From Candidatus Geothrix odensensis (lineage in GTDB: Bacteria > Acidobacteriota > Holophagae > Holophagales > Holophagaceae): DNA of 64,000 nt. Location: the NCBI GenBank assembly GCA_016714685.1, contig JADKCH010000002.1, positions 62,001 through 126,000 of the forward strand. Reading direction: 5' to 3'. Shown here piece by piece: positions 50,780-61,163 of the stretch (its first letter is position 1; every line of letters starts with the position of its first letter). The notes beneath the pieces were generated by a model, which saw only the letters and a list, made by a program, of their open reading frames with translations, ran no database searches and was not told the origin of the DNA. Made by a program: the position numbers and the translations under genes.

Positions 50780-52012
50780 CTAGGACGTGAGATGGATCCG
50801 TGAGAGGGCCGGCGCCAGCCACCAGAACAGCTGGAGCAGGGCGAAGACGAAGACCACCCACTTGAGGATGGTCGCCCAGTCCGTCTGATCGGGGTTGGGC
50901 TCGGTCGTGGCCTTCTGGGAGGCCAGGAAGGTCTCCACGGGGTCCTCCGCCAGGGTGATCTTCACAGCCTGGCTCTGGCGCAGCCGGGCCTCGGTGGCCT
51001 GGGGGCCGCTGTCCTCGCCATGGCCTTGGGCAAGCTCGGACGGGATGCGGAACCGCGCCGTGGACACACTGCTGCCGTCGTCATCGTGGCCCAGGGCCGC
51101 GAAGAGGCGGGCCCGCATGCTGGCCGGCCCGGGCAGGGCGTCGATGAGCTCCTCCATGAACTCCGGCAGGGTGGTGTAGCGGTCGTCAGGATCCACGGAC
51201 AGGGCCCGCTGGAACACAGCAGCCAGGCGGGGTGGCAAGTCGGCCGGGATGGCGATGGGCTCCTGCAGGATGTGGATGATGATCTCGGTGAGCCCGCCAC
51301 CGGGATGGGGCAGCTGGCCCGTGAGCAGCTCGAAGGCGGTCGCCGCGAAGCTGTAGCGGTCCGAGGAGGGCGTCCCCTCACCGCCCTTCAGCACTTCGGG
51401 CGGAGCATAGGCCGGCGAGCCCAGAAAGTCCCCGGTGACCGTGAGGCGCAGCGCGAGGGTCTGGGCATAGCCATCCTGGGCACCCTCATCCAGCAGCGGG
51501 GCGTCCAGGGGATGCTGGGGATTCAGGCTCATGTGGCCCATGCTGCGGGCAATGCCGAAATCCATGAGCTTGGCCCGGCCCTCCTCGCTCAGGAGGATGT
51601 TGTCGGGCTTCACGTCGCGGTGGACGATGGCGCGCCGGTGGGCGGCCCGCAGGGCCCGCATGGCCTGGATCAGCACCTTGGCCGCAGTCTCGGTATCCAG
51701 GTTCTTTTCCTTGATGTGCTTGCCGAGGCTCTTGCCTTCCACATATTCCATGGCCAGGAAGGGCCCCAGGTCCTCTTCCACGCCGACATCGAAGATGGTC
51801 ACCAGGTTCGGGTGGTTCAGCTGGGCGCTGATCTCGGCCTCGCGCCGGAAGCGCAGCATGGCCTGATGCCGGGCGCTGCCAGCCACCCGGATCACCTTGA
51901 TGGCCACCCGCCGCTTGAGGAGAGGATCCTCCGCGAGGTAGACAGTCCCCATGCCGCCCTGGCCGATGGGCCGCAGGACCTGGTACCTGCCGATGGTTTT
52001 CGGGTCTGCCAT
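50780..52012 (-). CDS. membrane-anchored Ser/Thr protein kinase
   Basis: A 410-residue Hanks-type kinase. The glycine loop is GQGGMG (17-22), Lys39 is in VAIK, the catalytic loop is HRDVKPDN (Asp133) and DFG is at 151-153; APPE replaces the usual APE. All residues expected for activity are present. A linker of about 80 residues leads to a single helix near the C-terminus (WVVFVFALLQLFWWLAPAL), placing the kinase in the cytoplasm without an extracytoplasmic sensor. A TAGAAT lies 9 bases before the ATG and there is no RBS. Confidence 0.93.
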   Translation of the reverse strand: MADPKTIGRYQVLRPIGQGGMGTVYLAEDPLLKRRVAIKVIRVAGSARHQAMLRFRREAEISAQLNHPNLVTIFDVGVEEDLGPFLAMEYVEGKSLGKHIKEKNLDTETAAKVLIQAMRALRAAHRRAIVHRDVKPDNILLSEEGRAKLMDFGIARSMGHMSLNPQHPLDAPLLDEGAQDGYAQTLALRLTVTGDFLGSPAYAPPEVLKGGEGTPSSDRYSFAATAFELLTGQLPHPGGGLTEIIIHILQEPIAIPADLPPRLAAVFQRALSVDPDDRYTTLPEFMEELIDALPGPASMRARLFAALGHDDDGSSVSTARFRIPSELAQGHGEDSGPQATEARLRQSQAVKITLAEDPVETFLASQKATTEPNPDQTDWATILKWVVFVFALLQLFWWLAPALSRIHLTS

Positions 52013-52021
52013 GGAAAGGAA

Positions 52022-52027
52022 ATTCTA
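52022..52027 (-). promoter_or_regulatory. -10 hexamer TAGAAT before the Ser/Thr kinase gene
   Basis: Minus strand TAGAAT-TTCCTTTCC-ATG. The first transcribed base would lie within a few bases of the ATG and no Shine-Dalgarno sequence is present. A TTGGGG 15 bases upstream is a poor -35. Confidence 0.45.
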
Positions 52028-52055
52028 ACCAGGAGACCCCCTCCCCAAGTCCAGA

Positions 52056-52061
52056 TAGAAT
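52056..52061 (+). promoter_or_regulatory. -10 hexamer TAGAAT of the efpL-rsgA operon
   Basis: TAGAAT lies 26 bases before the efpL ATG, which has its own GGAG, so this would be a short conventional leader. It lies 28 bases from the divergent kinase -10, so the two promoters may interfere. Confidence 0.45.
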
Positions 52062-52087
52062 GGAGGATTCGACATTCTGGAGTGCCC

Positions 52088-52663
52088 ATGGCCGCCCTGC
52101 TCGAAGCCATCGAGATCAAACGCAAGATGTTCTTCGAACTCGAAGAGACCCCCTTCCACTGCCTGGACGTGGAGATTTCCACCCCCACCGCCCGCGGCGG
52201 CCAGACCCTGGTGCGTATCAAGATGCGGAACCTGCTCACCCGGGCGGTCTTCGACAAGACCTTCAAGGCCGGCGACAAGTTCAAGGAGCCCGACCTCGTC
52301 CTCACGCCCGCCAGCTACCTCTACAGCGATGGCGAAGGCTCCCACTTCATGGACCAGGAGACCTACGAGACCCACACCCTGGGTGAATTCCTCATGGGTG
52401 ACGCCCTCAACTACCTCACGGAGGGCCTCATCGTCACGATCCAGAAGTTCAACGGCAATCCCATCGGCCTCCAGATGCCCACGACGGTGGAGCTGACCGT
52501 CACCTACACCGAGCCCGGCGCCCGCGGGGACACGGCCAGCGGCAACGTCACCAAGCCCGCCAAGCTGGAGACCGGCATCGAGATCAAGGTGCCCCTCTTC
52601 ATCAAGGAGGGCGAGAAGGTGAAGGTCAGCACCGAGACCGGCGAGTTCGGCGGTCGGGCGTAA
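52088..52663 (+). CDS. efpL: elongation factor P-like protein (EfpL/YeiP type)
   Basis: A 191-residue three-domain EF-P paralogue. The loop that reaches the peptidyl-transferase centre reads STPTARGGQT, with Arg36 at the tip, as in E. coli YeiP/EfpL (PTARG), rather than the lysine of classical EF-P. Later domains show TYETHTLGEFLMGDALNYL and LPF-like segments ending VKVSTETGEFGGRA. It probably relieves stalling at proline stretches. GGAG precedes the ATG. The stop overlaps the rsgA start (TAATG). No EF-P modification enzyme is nearby. Confidence 0.85.
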   Translation: MAALLEAIEIKRKMFFELEETPFHCLDVEISTPTARGGQTLVRIKMRNLLTRAVFDKTFKAGDKFKEPDLVLTPASYLYSDGEGSHFMDQETYETHTLGEFLMGDALNYLTEGLIVTIQKFNGNPIGLQMPTTVELTVTYTEPGARGDTASGNVTKPAKLETGIEIKVPLFIKEGEKVKVSTETGEFGGRA

Positions 52664-53802
52664 TGACCCGCAAGTTCCGCCTCGGCCAAAGCCGGGAGGC
52701 CCAGGACATGGACCACCGGGAGGTCTATTCCCGGGAGCGGGGCGGCGAGAGCAAGCGGCGTCAGCAGCACGCCGAGCGACTGGAGACCGGCATCGAGTCC
52801 CACGATGCCGAGACCCTGCTCCGGCTGCCCGATCCCGCGCCCTGGATGCACCTGCCCGAGGCCATCCTGATCCAGCGGCACAGCCAGTGGGTGGATCTGG
52901 AACTGGAGGACCGCACTGTGATGCGGGCGACGCTGGGCGGCAAGCTCAAGGGCGTGCGCCTGGTCTGCGGCGACCGGGTGCGCTACTCCGCCGTGCCCGT
53001 CGAACCGGAGGATCCGAGCCTCCCGGCCCATGTCCCCGTCCGCGGCGACGGCGGCTCCCCCGAGGCCCAGGTGGTGGCCGTGATGCCCCGCAAGACCCTG
53101 CTCAGGCGCGGTGGCATCGACGACCGCGAGCCCTGGCAGCTCATCTGCGCCAATGCCGATGAGTTGTGGATCTGCGCAGCGGTGGTGGATCCGCCCCTGC
53201 GCCCGGGCCTCCTGGAGCGGGCCCAGCTGCTGGCCCTCGACGCCGGGCTCACCTTCCGCGTCATCGTCACCAAGCGGGACCGGGCCTCCAAGAAGGACAC
53301 CCTGCCCGAGCTGGATCCCCTGCGCGAGCAGGGCGTGGCCATCCACGAGACCTCCGCCATCCACGGCACGGGGGTCGATGGCCTCCGCGGGCTGCTCCAG
53401 GGGAAGGTGGTGGTGCTGCTGGGCCACAGCGGCGTCGGCAAGAGCACCCTGGTGAACGCCCTCCATCCCGTGGCAGCCCTGAAAACCGGAGGGCTCACCA
53501 AGTTCGGCACCGGCAAGCAGACCACCACGGCCTCCCGCTGGCTGGCCATCGAATCCGGCGGAACGCTGGTGGATACTCCCGGGGTTCGCACGCTCAGTGT
53601 GCGTGGGCTCCACCGCTCCCTGCTGGAGCGCGTCTTCCCCGAGTTCCCGGTCGAGGTCCTCGAGGACCCCATGGCCTTCGATGCGGATGACGAGGAGACT
53701 CTCGACCGCCTTGAACTGGACTACCCGGAGCGCCTCCAGAGCCTCCAGCGGCTGTGGCAGGAGATGGATGACCGCAACCCGAACCAGAACGTGTGGCGGT
53801 AG
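52663..53802 (+). CDS. rsgA: ribosome small-subunit-dependent GTPase RsgA, lacking the zinc knuckle
   Basis: A 379-residue circularly permuted GTPase for 30S maturation. Motif order is permuted: G4 TKRD (203-206), then G1 GHSGVGKST (254-262), then G3 DTPG (304-307). An OB-fold precedes them (about 65-145), with an extra 60-residue charged N-terminus. The family zinc knuckle (CxxxxxHxxxC type) after the GTPase domain is missing: no Cys or His occurs after residue 327 apart from non-ligand context, and the end is acidic and helical (DADDEETLDRLELDYPERLQ). It is coupled to efpL. Confidence 0.88.
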   Translation: MTRKFRLGQSREAQDMDHREVYSRERGGESKRRQQHAERLETGIESHDAETLLRLPDPAPWMHLPEAILIQRHSQWVDLELEDRTVMRATLGGKLKGVRLVCGDRVRYSAVPVEPEDPSLPAHVPVRGDGGSPEAQVVAVMPRKTLLRRGGIDDREPWQLICANADELWICAAVVDPPLRPGLLERAQLLALDAGLTFRVIVTKRDRASKKDTLPELDPLREQGVAIHETSAIHGTGVDGLRGLLQGKVVVLLGHSGVGKSTLVNALHPVAALKTGGLTKFGTGKQTTTASRWLAIESGGTLVDTPGVRTLSVRGLHRSLLERVFPEFPVEVLEDPMAFDADDEETLDRLELDYPERLQSLQRLWQEMDDRNPNQNVWR

Positions 53803-53918
53803 CGGAATCTAGACCAGGCGCGGCGAGCAGCGGATTGAAGCTGTGACATTCATTACGAGTGTAGGGATCCCAGAAGGTAAGGATTGCCGACTCGAATCAT
53901 CCGCGAAACACTCAGGTC

Positions 53919-55628
53919 ATGCACAACCGCATGGGCGCCAGAGCCTCCTTCGCCGCCCTGTGGCGGGCACACCCGGCCATCCTCTCCGGCCTGCTGGCAC
54001 TCCTGTCCGCCAATGCCTTGTTGCCGCTGGCCTACCGGATCCACCCACTGGCCAGAGTCCTCGATTACCTGTCCGTGTTCATCCTGGCCTTCTGGGCGGC
54101 TGGCCTCGCCTGGCGGCGCTCCCGCGGCGAAGGTCCCACCGCCTTCGGCCTCCTGGGCCTGGGTGCAGCGCTCGGTGGCCTACGCTACGCACCGACCCTG
54201 TTCCGCCCTCCCCATGCGGCGCTCATGGGCCCGGCCATCTCGATCCTGTCCCTGATCGCCCTCGGGGGTGGTTTCCTCCTCTGGCCCCAACAGGAGCGAA
54301 TGCCCAGGGATCGTGTTCGCACCTTCCTCGACGGCATCGCCATCGCGACCTCGCTCTTCACCGTGGCCTGGATGGCCACCAGCTCCATGGCCTCCGTGGG
54401 GCACCTGTCCCGCGGCATGCTGCTGCTCTACATGATCCAGATCGGGGTCTGTCTCGGCGTGCTGTCCCTCTGGCTGCTCCAGGAGACCCGCCTGGCCCTG
54501 CCTGAGCAGGCCCAGGCCAAGCGCTTCGTCCGCTGGGCCCTGGTGGTCCTTCTGATCTTCAGTTCCCTCAGCGTGCTGTTCCGGATCACCGGGCACTACG
54601 GCCACAACTACCTCGGTGATGCCGCCGAAGTCCTCCACCAGATGGCCAATGCCCTGCTCGTCCTCGCGACGCTGAGCCCCGCCACCACCCCGGCTTCCCC
54701 GCCCCAGCGGGAGAGACCTTCGGTCCTCCGGGCCCTCATCCCCACCATGGTGTCGCTGGCCGTCCTGGCCCTGGCCGCCATCCAGATCTTCCGGCCCCAG
54801 GGCGAGGCCCCCCGGGCCCTGCTGGCGCTCGGATCCGTCCTGATGGGCATCCTGGTGCTGAGGCATGGGCTGCTGATCCTGGATCTGGAGCGGCTGTCGC
54901 AGGGTCTGGAGGATCGCGTGGAGGCACGCACCCGCGAGCTCGAGGCCCACCATCGCGAGGCCCTGAACAGCCTGCGGGTCCGGATGATGGCGGGACTCGC
55001 GGCCGGGCTCGCCCATGACCTCAACAACATCCTCGGGATCATCCGGATGCGCCTGGAACTCCTGCGGGAATCCTGCAACTCCGTCCAGCTCCAGACGGTC
55101 GACATCCTGCAGGATGCCTCGGAACGGGCCATCAGCATGACCCGGCGGATCCTGGAGAGCGGGCGCTTCCAGGACCTGACTCCGGTCCGCATCTCCCTGC
55201 CTCAGTGGCTCGCCGACCAGGAGGAGCTGTGGCGGGCGCTCCTTGGCCCTGGCCAGCGGCTGGCCATCCAGGCCGGGGAGGAGCTCTGGGTGCTGGCGGA
55301 TCCCCAGTCGCTGGATCAGATCCTCCAGAACCTGGTCTCGAACGCCCGCGATGCCATGGGCCCTGAAGGGACCCTGCGGATCGTCGCCGAACACCGGACC
55401 GGCATGGTCCGCCTCGAGGTGCAGGACGACGGACCCGGCATCCCATCGACCCAGCTCGAGCATCTGTTCGAGCCCTTCTACACGACCAAGCCCTCCGGGA
55501 CGGGGCTGGGCCTGGCCACGGTCCGGAACCTCGTGCTGCAGAACCGGGGCGCCATCCAGGTAGAAAGCGCACCCGGCCGGGGCACGGTCTTCTCCATCGA
55601 TCTGCCAGTTCCCGCCGAAGCCCCCTGA
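53919..55628 (+). CDS. multi-pass membrane sensor histidine kinase
   Basis: A 569-residue kinase. Residues 1-320 hold about eight to nine hydrophobic helices, probably a membrane-embedded sensor, followed by a coiled coil (EDRVEARTRELEAHHREAL). The H-box is GLAAGLAHDLNNILGII, the N-box LVSNARDAMG, G1 DDGPGIP, F-box FEPFYTTKP and G2 GTGLGLATV, of the NtrB-like HDxNN class. No response regulator is adjacent, so it is an orphan. AGG precedes the ATG at 53919. Confidence 0.88.
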   Translation: MHNRMGARASFAALWRAHPAILSGLLALLSANALLPLAYRIHPLARVLDYLSVFILAFWAAGLAWRRSRGEGPTAFGLLGLGAALGGLRYAPTLFRPPHAALMGPAISILSLIALGGGFLLWPQQERMPRDRVRTFLDGIAIATSLFTVAWMATSSMASVGHLSRGMLLLYMIQIGVCLGVLSLWLLQETRLALPEQAQAKRFVRWALVVLLIFSSLSVLFRITGHYGHNYLGDAAEVLHQMANALLVLATLSPATTPASPPQRERPSVLRALIPTMVSLAVLALAAIQIFRPQGEAPRALLALGSVLMGILVLRHGLLILDLERLSQGLEDRVEARTRELEAHHREALNSLRVRMMAGLAAGLAHDLNNILGIIRMRLELLRESCNSVQLQTVDILQDASERAISMTRRILESGRFQDLTPVRISLPQWLADQEELWRALLGPGQRLAIQAGEELWVLADPQSLDQILQNLVSNARDAMGPEGTLRIVAEHRTGMVRLEVQDDGPGIPSTQLEHLFEPFYTTKPSGTGLGLATVRNLVLQNRGAIQVESAPGRGTVFSIDLPVPAEAP

Positions 55629-55639
55629 TAGCCTGGGGT

Positions 55640-56587
55640 ATGCAGGACCGCATGCAGACCCCTTCGAAGTTGCTTGATCTCTTCTACGGAGCGGTCTTCG
55701 GCTCCCTCTTCCCGCTCTTCCATTTCGCGGCCCGGTCCTTCGCCCGGCGCGAACGCGGGCACGACATTGCCGATCAGATCGCCAACGCCTTCATGGATGT
55801 CCAGCCCAGGTATCTGGAGGCCATTCTGGACAACACCGCACAGGTCATGGGTCTGAAGGCGACCCATCCCCTGGTGGAGCGCACGGCCCGCGACATGGTG
55901 CGCCAGCATGCCCGGGCCTGGGTGGATTTCTTTTTCTACGGCCAGCGGCCAGCGGAGGAGGCCCTCGCTCAGTTCGCCCGCATCGAGGGGATGGACCAAT
56001 TCGATGCGGTCCTGGCCGAGGGCAAGGGCGTCATCCTGCTCACGGCCCATGCCGGCAACTTCGAGCTGGGCGGAATCCTGCTGCGCTCGCGCAACCTCAA
56101 GGTCCATGCCGTCTACAAGCCCGACCATTTCGCGGCGGTTGAGCGCCTGCGGGAGGGCATGCGGGCCCAGGGCGGCGTGGTGGGCATCCCCGTCGATGGC
56201 GTGGGGTTCTCCACCTTGCCCCTGGTAAAGCTGTTGAGGGAGGGCGCCCTGGTCGGCATGCAGGGGGACCGGGACTTCAGCCTGAACGGCGTACCCATGC
56301 CCTTCTTCGGGCGCGAGGTGCCCTTCCCCCGGGGCCCCTGGGAACTGGCGGCCATGACCGGCGCACCGATCATCACGAGCTTCTTCTATACGGACGAGGA
56401 GCGCCGCTTCCACGCCCATTTCGGGGAGCCCATCCGGATCGCAGGCGGCCGGGGCGGGCGCATGGAGGCCATCCAGGCGGGCATGCGCTCCTATGTGGCG
56501 GATCTGGAGGCCTTGATCCGCCGCCACCCCAGCCAGTGGTACTGCTTCTACCCCTTCTGGGACGACCCGGCACGGCACGCCTCCTGA
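55640..56587 (+). CDS. lysophospholipid/lipid A-type acyltransferase (LpxL/HtrB family)
   Basis: A 315-residue LPLAT-fold acyltransferase, likely at the inner membrane. TAHAGNFELGG carries the HxxxxE catalytic site, and GMQGDRDFSLNGVPMPFFG the substrate-binding block. It probably adds a secondary acyl chain to lipid A or another glycolipid. TAGCCT lies 5 bases before the ATG; the frame begins 11 bases after the histidine kinase stop. Confidence 0.88.
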   Translation: MQDRMQTPSKLLDLFYGAVFGSLFPLFHFAARSFARRERGHDIADQIANAFMDVQPRYLEAILDNTAQVMGLKATHPLVERTARDMVRQHARAWVDFFFYGQRPAEEALAQFARIEGMDQFDAVLAEGKGVILLTAHAGNFELGGILLRSRNLKVHAVYKPDHFAAVERLREGMRAQGGVVGIPVDGVGFSTLPLVKLLREGALVGMQGDRDFSLNGVPMPFFGREVPFPRGPWELAAMTGAPIITSFFYTDEERRFHAHFGEPIRIAGGRGGRMEAIQAGMRSYVADLEALIRRHPSQWYCFYPFWDDPARHAS

Positions 56588-56707
56588 TCGCCCGGCATCC
56601 CAGGTTCACGGTCTGCGGGGTCGCGCCGAGTCCCCGGTCATAGGATGATTGATCCAGGCTCAGGCCTTTCTGGGTTCGTTCCCCGATTCACTCAAGGAGT
56701 CCCTTCC

Positions 56708-57475
56708 ATGCGCGGTGCCCTTCCCCTGTCGCTCCTGCTCGCAGCCACCCTCGGCTGCCAGTCCAAGAAATCCGATGCCGTCGTGGCCGCGCCGACCACT
56801 GGCGCTCCCATGTCCGGCGAACCGGCCCAGGCTCAGGGGCTCACCGGCAAAGTGCTCGAGCGCATCGACGCCGCACCCTACTCCTACCTCCGCCTCCAGA
56901 CCGCCCGCGGCGAAGTCTGGGCCGCGGTCCCCGAGGCCAAGCTCGAGAAGGGGGCCGAGGTGACCATCGCGAGTCCGATGCTCATGAACAACTTCGAGTC
57001 CAAGACCCTGAACCGCACCTTCGCCGAGATCTTCTTCGGCAACCTCGCCCCCGCCGGAGGCGCGCAGGCCGCCATGCCCGCCCACGCCGGCGCCCCCCAG
57101 GGGCAGCCCGCCGCCGCCCCCGGCGCTCCGGTGGTGCCCAAGGAGGCGGTGAAGGTGGACAAGGCCTCCGGCGCCGACGCGCGCACCGTGGCCGAAGTCT
57201 GGGCGCAGAAGGGCGGCCTGAAGGAGAAGTCCGTCACCATCCGCGGCCAGGTGGTCAAGTACAACCCCGGCGTCATGGGCAAGAACTGGATCCACCTGCA
57301 GGACGGCAGCGGCGAGGCCAGCAAGGGCAACCACGACATCACCGTCACCAGCCAGGACCCCGCCGCCAAGGGCGACATCGTGACGGTCAAGGGAATCGTC
57401 CGCCAGGACAAGGACTTCGGCGCGGGCTACGTCTACGCGCTGATCGTCGAGGATGCCAAGGTGGTGAAGAAGTAG
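56708..57475 (+). CDS. lipoprotein with two OB-fold-like domains
   Basis: A 255-residue exported protein. MRGALPLSLLLAATLGCQSK is a lipoprotein signal. Two beta-barrel-like segments follow: TGKVLERIDAAPYSYLRLQT (about 48-115) and VTIRGQVVKYNPGVMGKNWI (about 175-250), joined by an Ala/Pro/Gly linker. Each resembles OB-folds of the bacterial nucleic-acid-binding-like family found in periplasmic proteins. AAGGAG precedes the ATG at 56708. Function unknown. Confidence 0.75.
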   Translation: MRGALPLSLLLAATLGCQSKKSDAVVAAPTTGAPMSGEPAQAQGLTGKVLERIDAAPYSYLRLQTARGEVWAAVPEAKLEKGAEVTIASPMLMNNFESKTLNRTFAEIFFGNLAPAGGAQAAMPAHAGAPQGQPAAAPGAPVVPKEAVKVDKASGADARTVAEVWAQKGGLKEKSVTIRGQVVKYNPGVMGKNWIHLQDGSGEASKGNHDITVTSQDPAAKGDIVTVKGIVRQDKDFGAGYVYALIVEDAKVVKK

Positions 57476-57494
57476 GCCCAGACAGACCCCGCCA

Positions 57495-57531
57495 AACTGA
57501 AAGCGGGCGCCCTCGGCGCCCGCTTTCAGTT
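57495..57531. terminator. bidirectional terminator between the OB-fold lipoprotein and nuoG
   Basis: A perfect 17-bp stem, AACTGAAAGCGGGCGCC with its complement, around a CTC loop. It is the longest hairpin I found and lies between convergent genes. Confidence 0.92.
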
Positions 57532-57546
57532 CCAGGGAACGCCGGA

Positions 57547-58995
57547 CTAGACGGCGGCGGGAACCGCGGCCAGTTCCTTCACCCAGGCCGCCACGGTGCG
57601 GACCCCCTTGGGCGCCTGCAGGGCCTTCTGGTAGCGCCGCAGCTCGCCATCATGGTTGACGATGAAGTCGCTCTCTTCGGCCACGTTCGTGATGGGCAGC
57701 CAGGCCGTGGCCGAGCGGCCAAGGCTGGAGACCTCGGCCTCGAGCGCGAGGCTGAAGGCGGCGGCCTTCAGGATCTGGCCCAGGAGCTCCGACTCCTTGA
57801 TGCTGGTGAAGGCGGCATCGTGCAGAAGTACCACGGCCTTGACCTCGCCACCCTGCACCTTCCCGAGCAGCTCTTCGAGGGCCCCGAAGCGGAACCCGCG
57901 CTCTGTGAAGCCGCGGCGGTTCAGGATGCCATCCGCGCTGGTCTGGTACTTGGGCAGGACCACCGAGATGGTCTTGTCGCCGCTGCCGTAGCGCAGGTCG
58001 GCCGAGGCGGCCAGCTCGCCCAGGCGCTGGGCCGCATCGCAGCCAAAGGTGCCCTGGCCGATGACGGCAACCGGTCCGACGGCCTGCAGGGCCTCGCGAA
58101 TGGCCTCCGCGGAGGCGGCGGCGCCCATCAGCGTGGGGAGGGGCGCCGGCCCTGTGCGGTTGTACTGCGCGTAGGCGTAGCGCTCCTCATCGCTGATGAA
58201 GTGGGTCGTCTCTTTGCCCTCCAGGGGCCGCGGGCGGAAGCGGTGGATCTGGTTGCCCTCGTGGTCGATCCAGATGGGGTTGCCCAGGGCCGAGTGGCGG
58301 CTGATGGAAGGCACGCTCTTGAGATACCAGACCCGCTTCTTGAAGCGGAAGTCCCGGCTCGTGAGGGCGCCCACGGGACAGAGGTCCACCACGTTCCCGG
58401 CGAAGGGATTCTGGTCCATGCTCTTGCCGGTGAAGGTGGTCACTTCAAGGTGGGAACCACGGGAGGCCACGGTCAGCTCGCCGCCTCCGCTGATCTCCCG
58501 GGTGAAGCGCACGCAGCGCGTGCAGTGGATGCAGCGGTTCTTGTCGATGACGATCTTGGCGCCCAGATCCTCATAGCGGTAGCGCCGCTTCACCTCGGCC
58601 ATGCGGGAGTCGCCGCTGCCGTAGTGGTAGGAGTAGTCCTGGAGCTTGCACTCCCCGGCCTGGTCGCAGATGGGGCAGTCCAGCGGGTGGTTGATGAGCA
58701 GGAATTCCATGACGCCGGCCCGGGCATCGGCCACGGCGGGCGTGTTGGTGAAGACCTCCATCACCACGGCTTCGGGATTGTCCTTGGGCGCGGGCGGCAC
58801 CGTGGTGGTGCAGCTGGTGGCCAGCTTGGGCTGGCCCTTGATCTCCACCAGGCACATGCGGCAGGTGGCCACGGGGGTGAGAGCCGGGTGGTAGCAGTAG
58901 TGGGGGATGTCGATGCCCACGGTGCGGCAGGCATCCAGCACCAGGGTGCCGGGGGTCACGCTCAGTTCAACGTCGTTGATCTTGATCGTCGGCAT
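57547..58995 (-). CDS. nuoG: NADH-quinone oxidoreductase subunit G-like protein, short form
   Basis: A 482-residue iron-sulfur subunit of the complex I peripheral arm. The N-terminal 2Fe-2S domain has CYHPALTPVATCRMC and Cys62; the HxxxC cluster site is HPLDCPICDQAGEC; the 4Fe-4S domain is CIHCTRC with a later CPVGAL. The molybdopterin-like domain after residue 230 is short and degenerate (typical NuoG is 680-900 residues). No other nuo gene is adjacent. Confidence 0.88.
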   Translation of the reverse strand: MPTIKINDVELSVTPGTLVLDACRTVGIDIPHYCYHPALTPVATCRMCLVEIKGQPKLATSCTTTVPPAPKDNPEAVVMEVFTNTPAVADARAGVMEFLLINHPLDCPICDQAGECKLQDYSYHYGSGDSRMAEVKRRYRYEDLGAKIVIDKNRCIHCTRCVRFTREISGGGELTVASRGSHLEVTTFTGKSMDQNPFAGNVVDLCPVGALTSRDFRFKKRVWYLKSVPSISRHSALGNPIWIDHEGNQIHRFRPRPLEGKETTHFISDEERYAYAQYNRTGPAPLPTLMGAAASAEAIREALQAVGPVAVIGQGTFGCDAAQRLGELAASADLRYGSGDKTISVVLPKYQTSADGILNRRGFTERGFRFGALEELLGKVQGGEVKAVVLLHDAAFTSIKESELLGQILKAAAFSLALEAEVSSLGRSATAWLPITNVAEESDFIVNHDGELRRYQKALQAPKGVRTVAAWVKELAAVPAAV

Positions 58996-59054
58996 GGGCC
59001 CACTCCAGGCCTTCCAGGATGGGGCTTGGGGCCGGGAAGGTAAAGGTGGCCCCT

Positions 59055-59393
59055 TCAGCCCCTTCCGATGGCGCCCACCATGCAGCGCCGGCAGAAGTCC
59101 AGGAAATCCTCCAGATCCGGGATATCCACATTCACTGTGGCGGGGATCACATTCGGGATCACCACCCGCTTGCGGAGTTCGCCCGTGGATTCAAGGGAGA
59201 ACACGAACCAGGCGAGGCGGTCCTTCTCGGAGGACAGCGTCAGGCTCACCACCTTGGTCTCGAAGAACAGGTCAGGCGCTCCGCCGTCCTCCGGCGTCTT
59301 CCACTCGGGGATGTGGCTGCGCTTGACGAATTCGGCCTTCAGCTGCTCCAGGGTGTGCTGGACCGTGAACTGCACTTCCACCTGGACATCCAT
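59055..59393 (-). CDS. hypothetical protein upstream of nuoG
   Basis: A 112-residue protein, starting MDVQVEVQFTVQHTLEQLKA, with GGAGG 7 bases upstream of the ATG at 59393. It has alternating strands (ETKVVSLTLSSEKDRLAWFV) and ends FLDFCRRCMVGAIGRG with a CxxC-like pair. No signal peptide. I do not recognise the family. It is on the same strand as nuoG, 59 bases before its start, and could be cotranscribed. Confidence 0.65.
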   Translation of the reverse strand: MDVQVEVQFTVQHTLEQLKAEFVKRSHIPEWKTPEDGGAPDLFFETKVVSLTLSSEKDRLAWFVFSLESTGELRKRVVIPNVIPATVNVDIPDLEDFLDFCRRCMVGAIGRG

Positions 59394-59507
59394 CCCGGCC
59401 TCCTGATGCCACCCTTTTCGGCCAGATCCGCCAGAACCCAAACCCTGACATCCGTCCCTTCCGGAAGGGCCAGATGCATGGGAAAATCAAGGGTTCAGGG
59501 GGCGGAC

Positions 59508-61052
<1,545 letters not shown>

Positions 61053-61055
61053 TGC

Positions 61056-61090
61056 TGTCCGGGGGACCGCGCTGCGCGCTACACCCCCGG
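61056..61090. repeat. REP-like palindromic repeat, copy B (inverted)
   Basis: Its reverse complement begins CCGGGGGTGT and ends CCCCCGGACA, identical to the arms of copy A at 13799-13833, with the same 35-nt length. The inner 15 bases share CGCGCAGCG. It begins 3 bases after the purH stop. Confidence 0.6.
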
Positions 61091-61148
61091 AGCCCCCGCG
61101 CGCGGCACGGGCAAAGCCCGTTCCGCGCTTTCCTTTCCGATCGTCCGG

Positions 61149-61154
61149 TATCCT
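61149..61154 (+). promoter_or_regulatory. -10 hexamer TATCCT, 9 nt before the alaS start
   Basis: TATCCT-GGATCACCT-ATG. There is no proper Shine-Dalgarno sequence, so the alaS mRNA may be leaderless or have a 2-3 nt leader. No convincing -35. Confidence 0.4.
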
Positions 61155-61163
61155 GGATCACCT

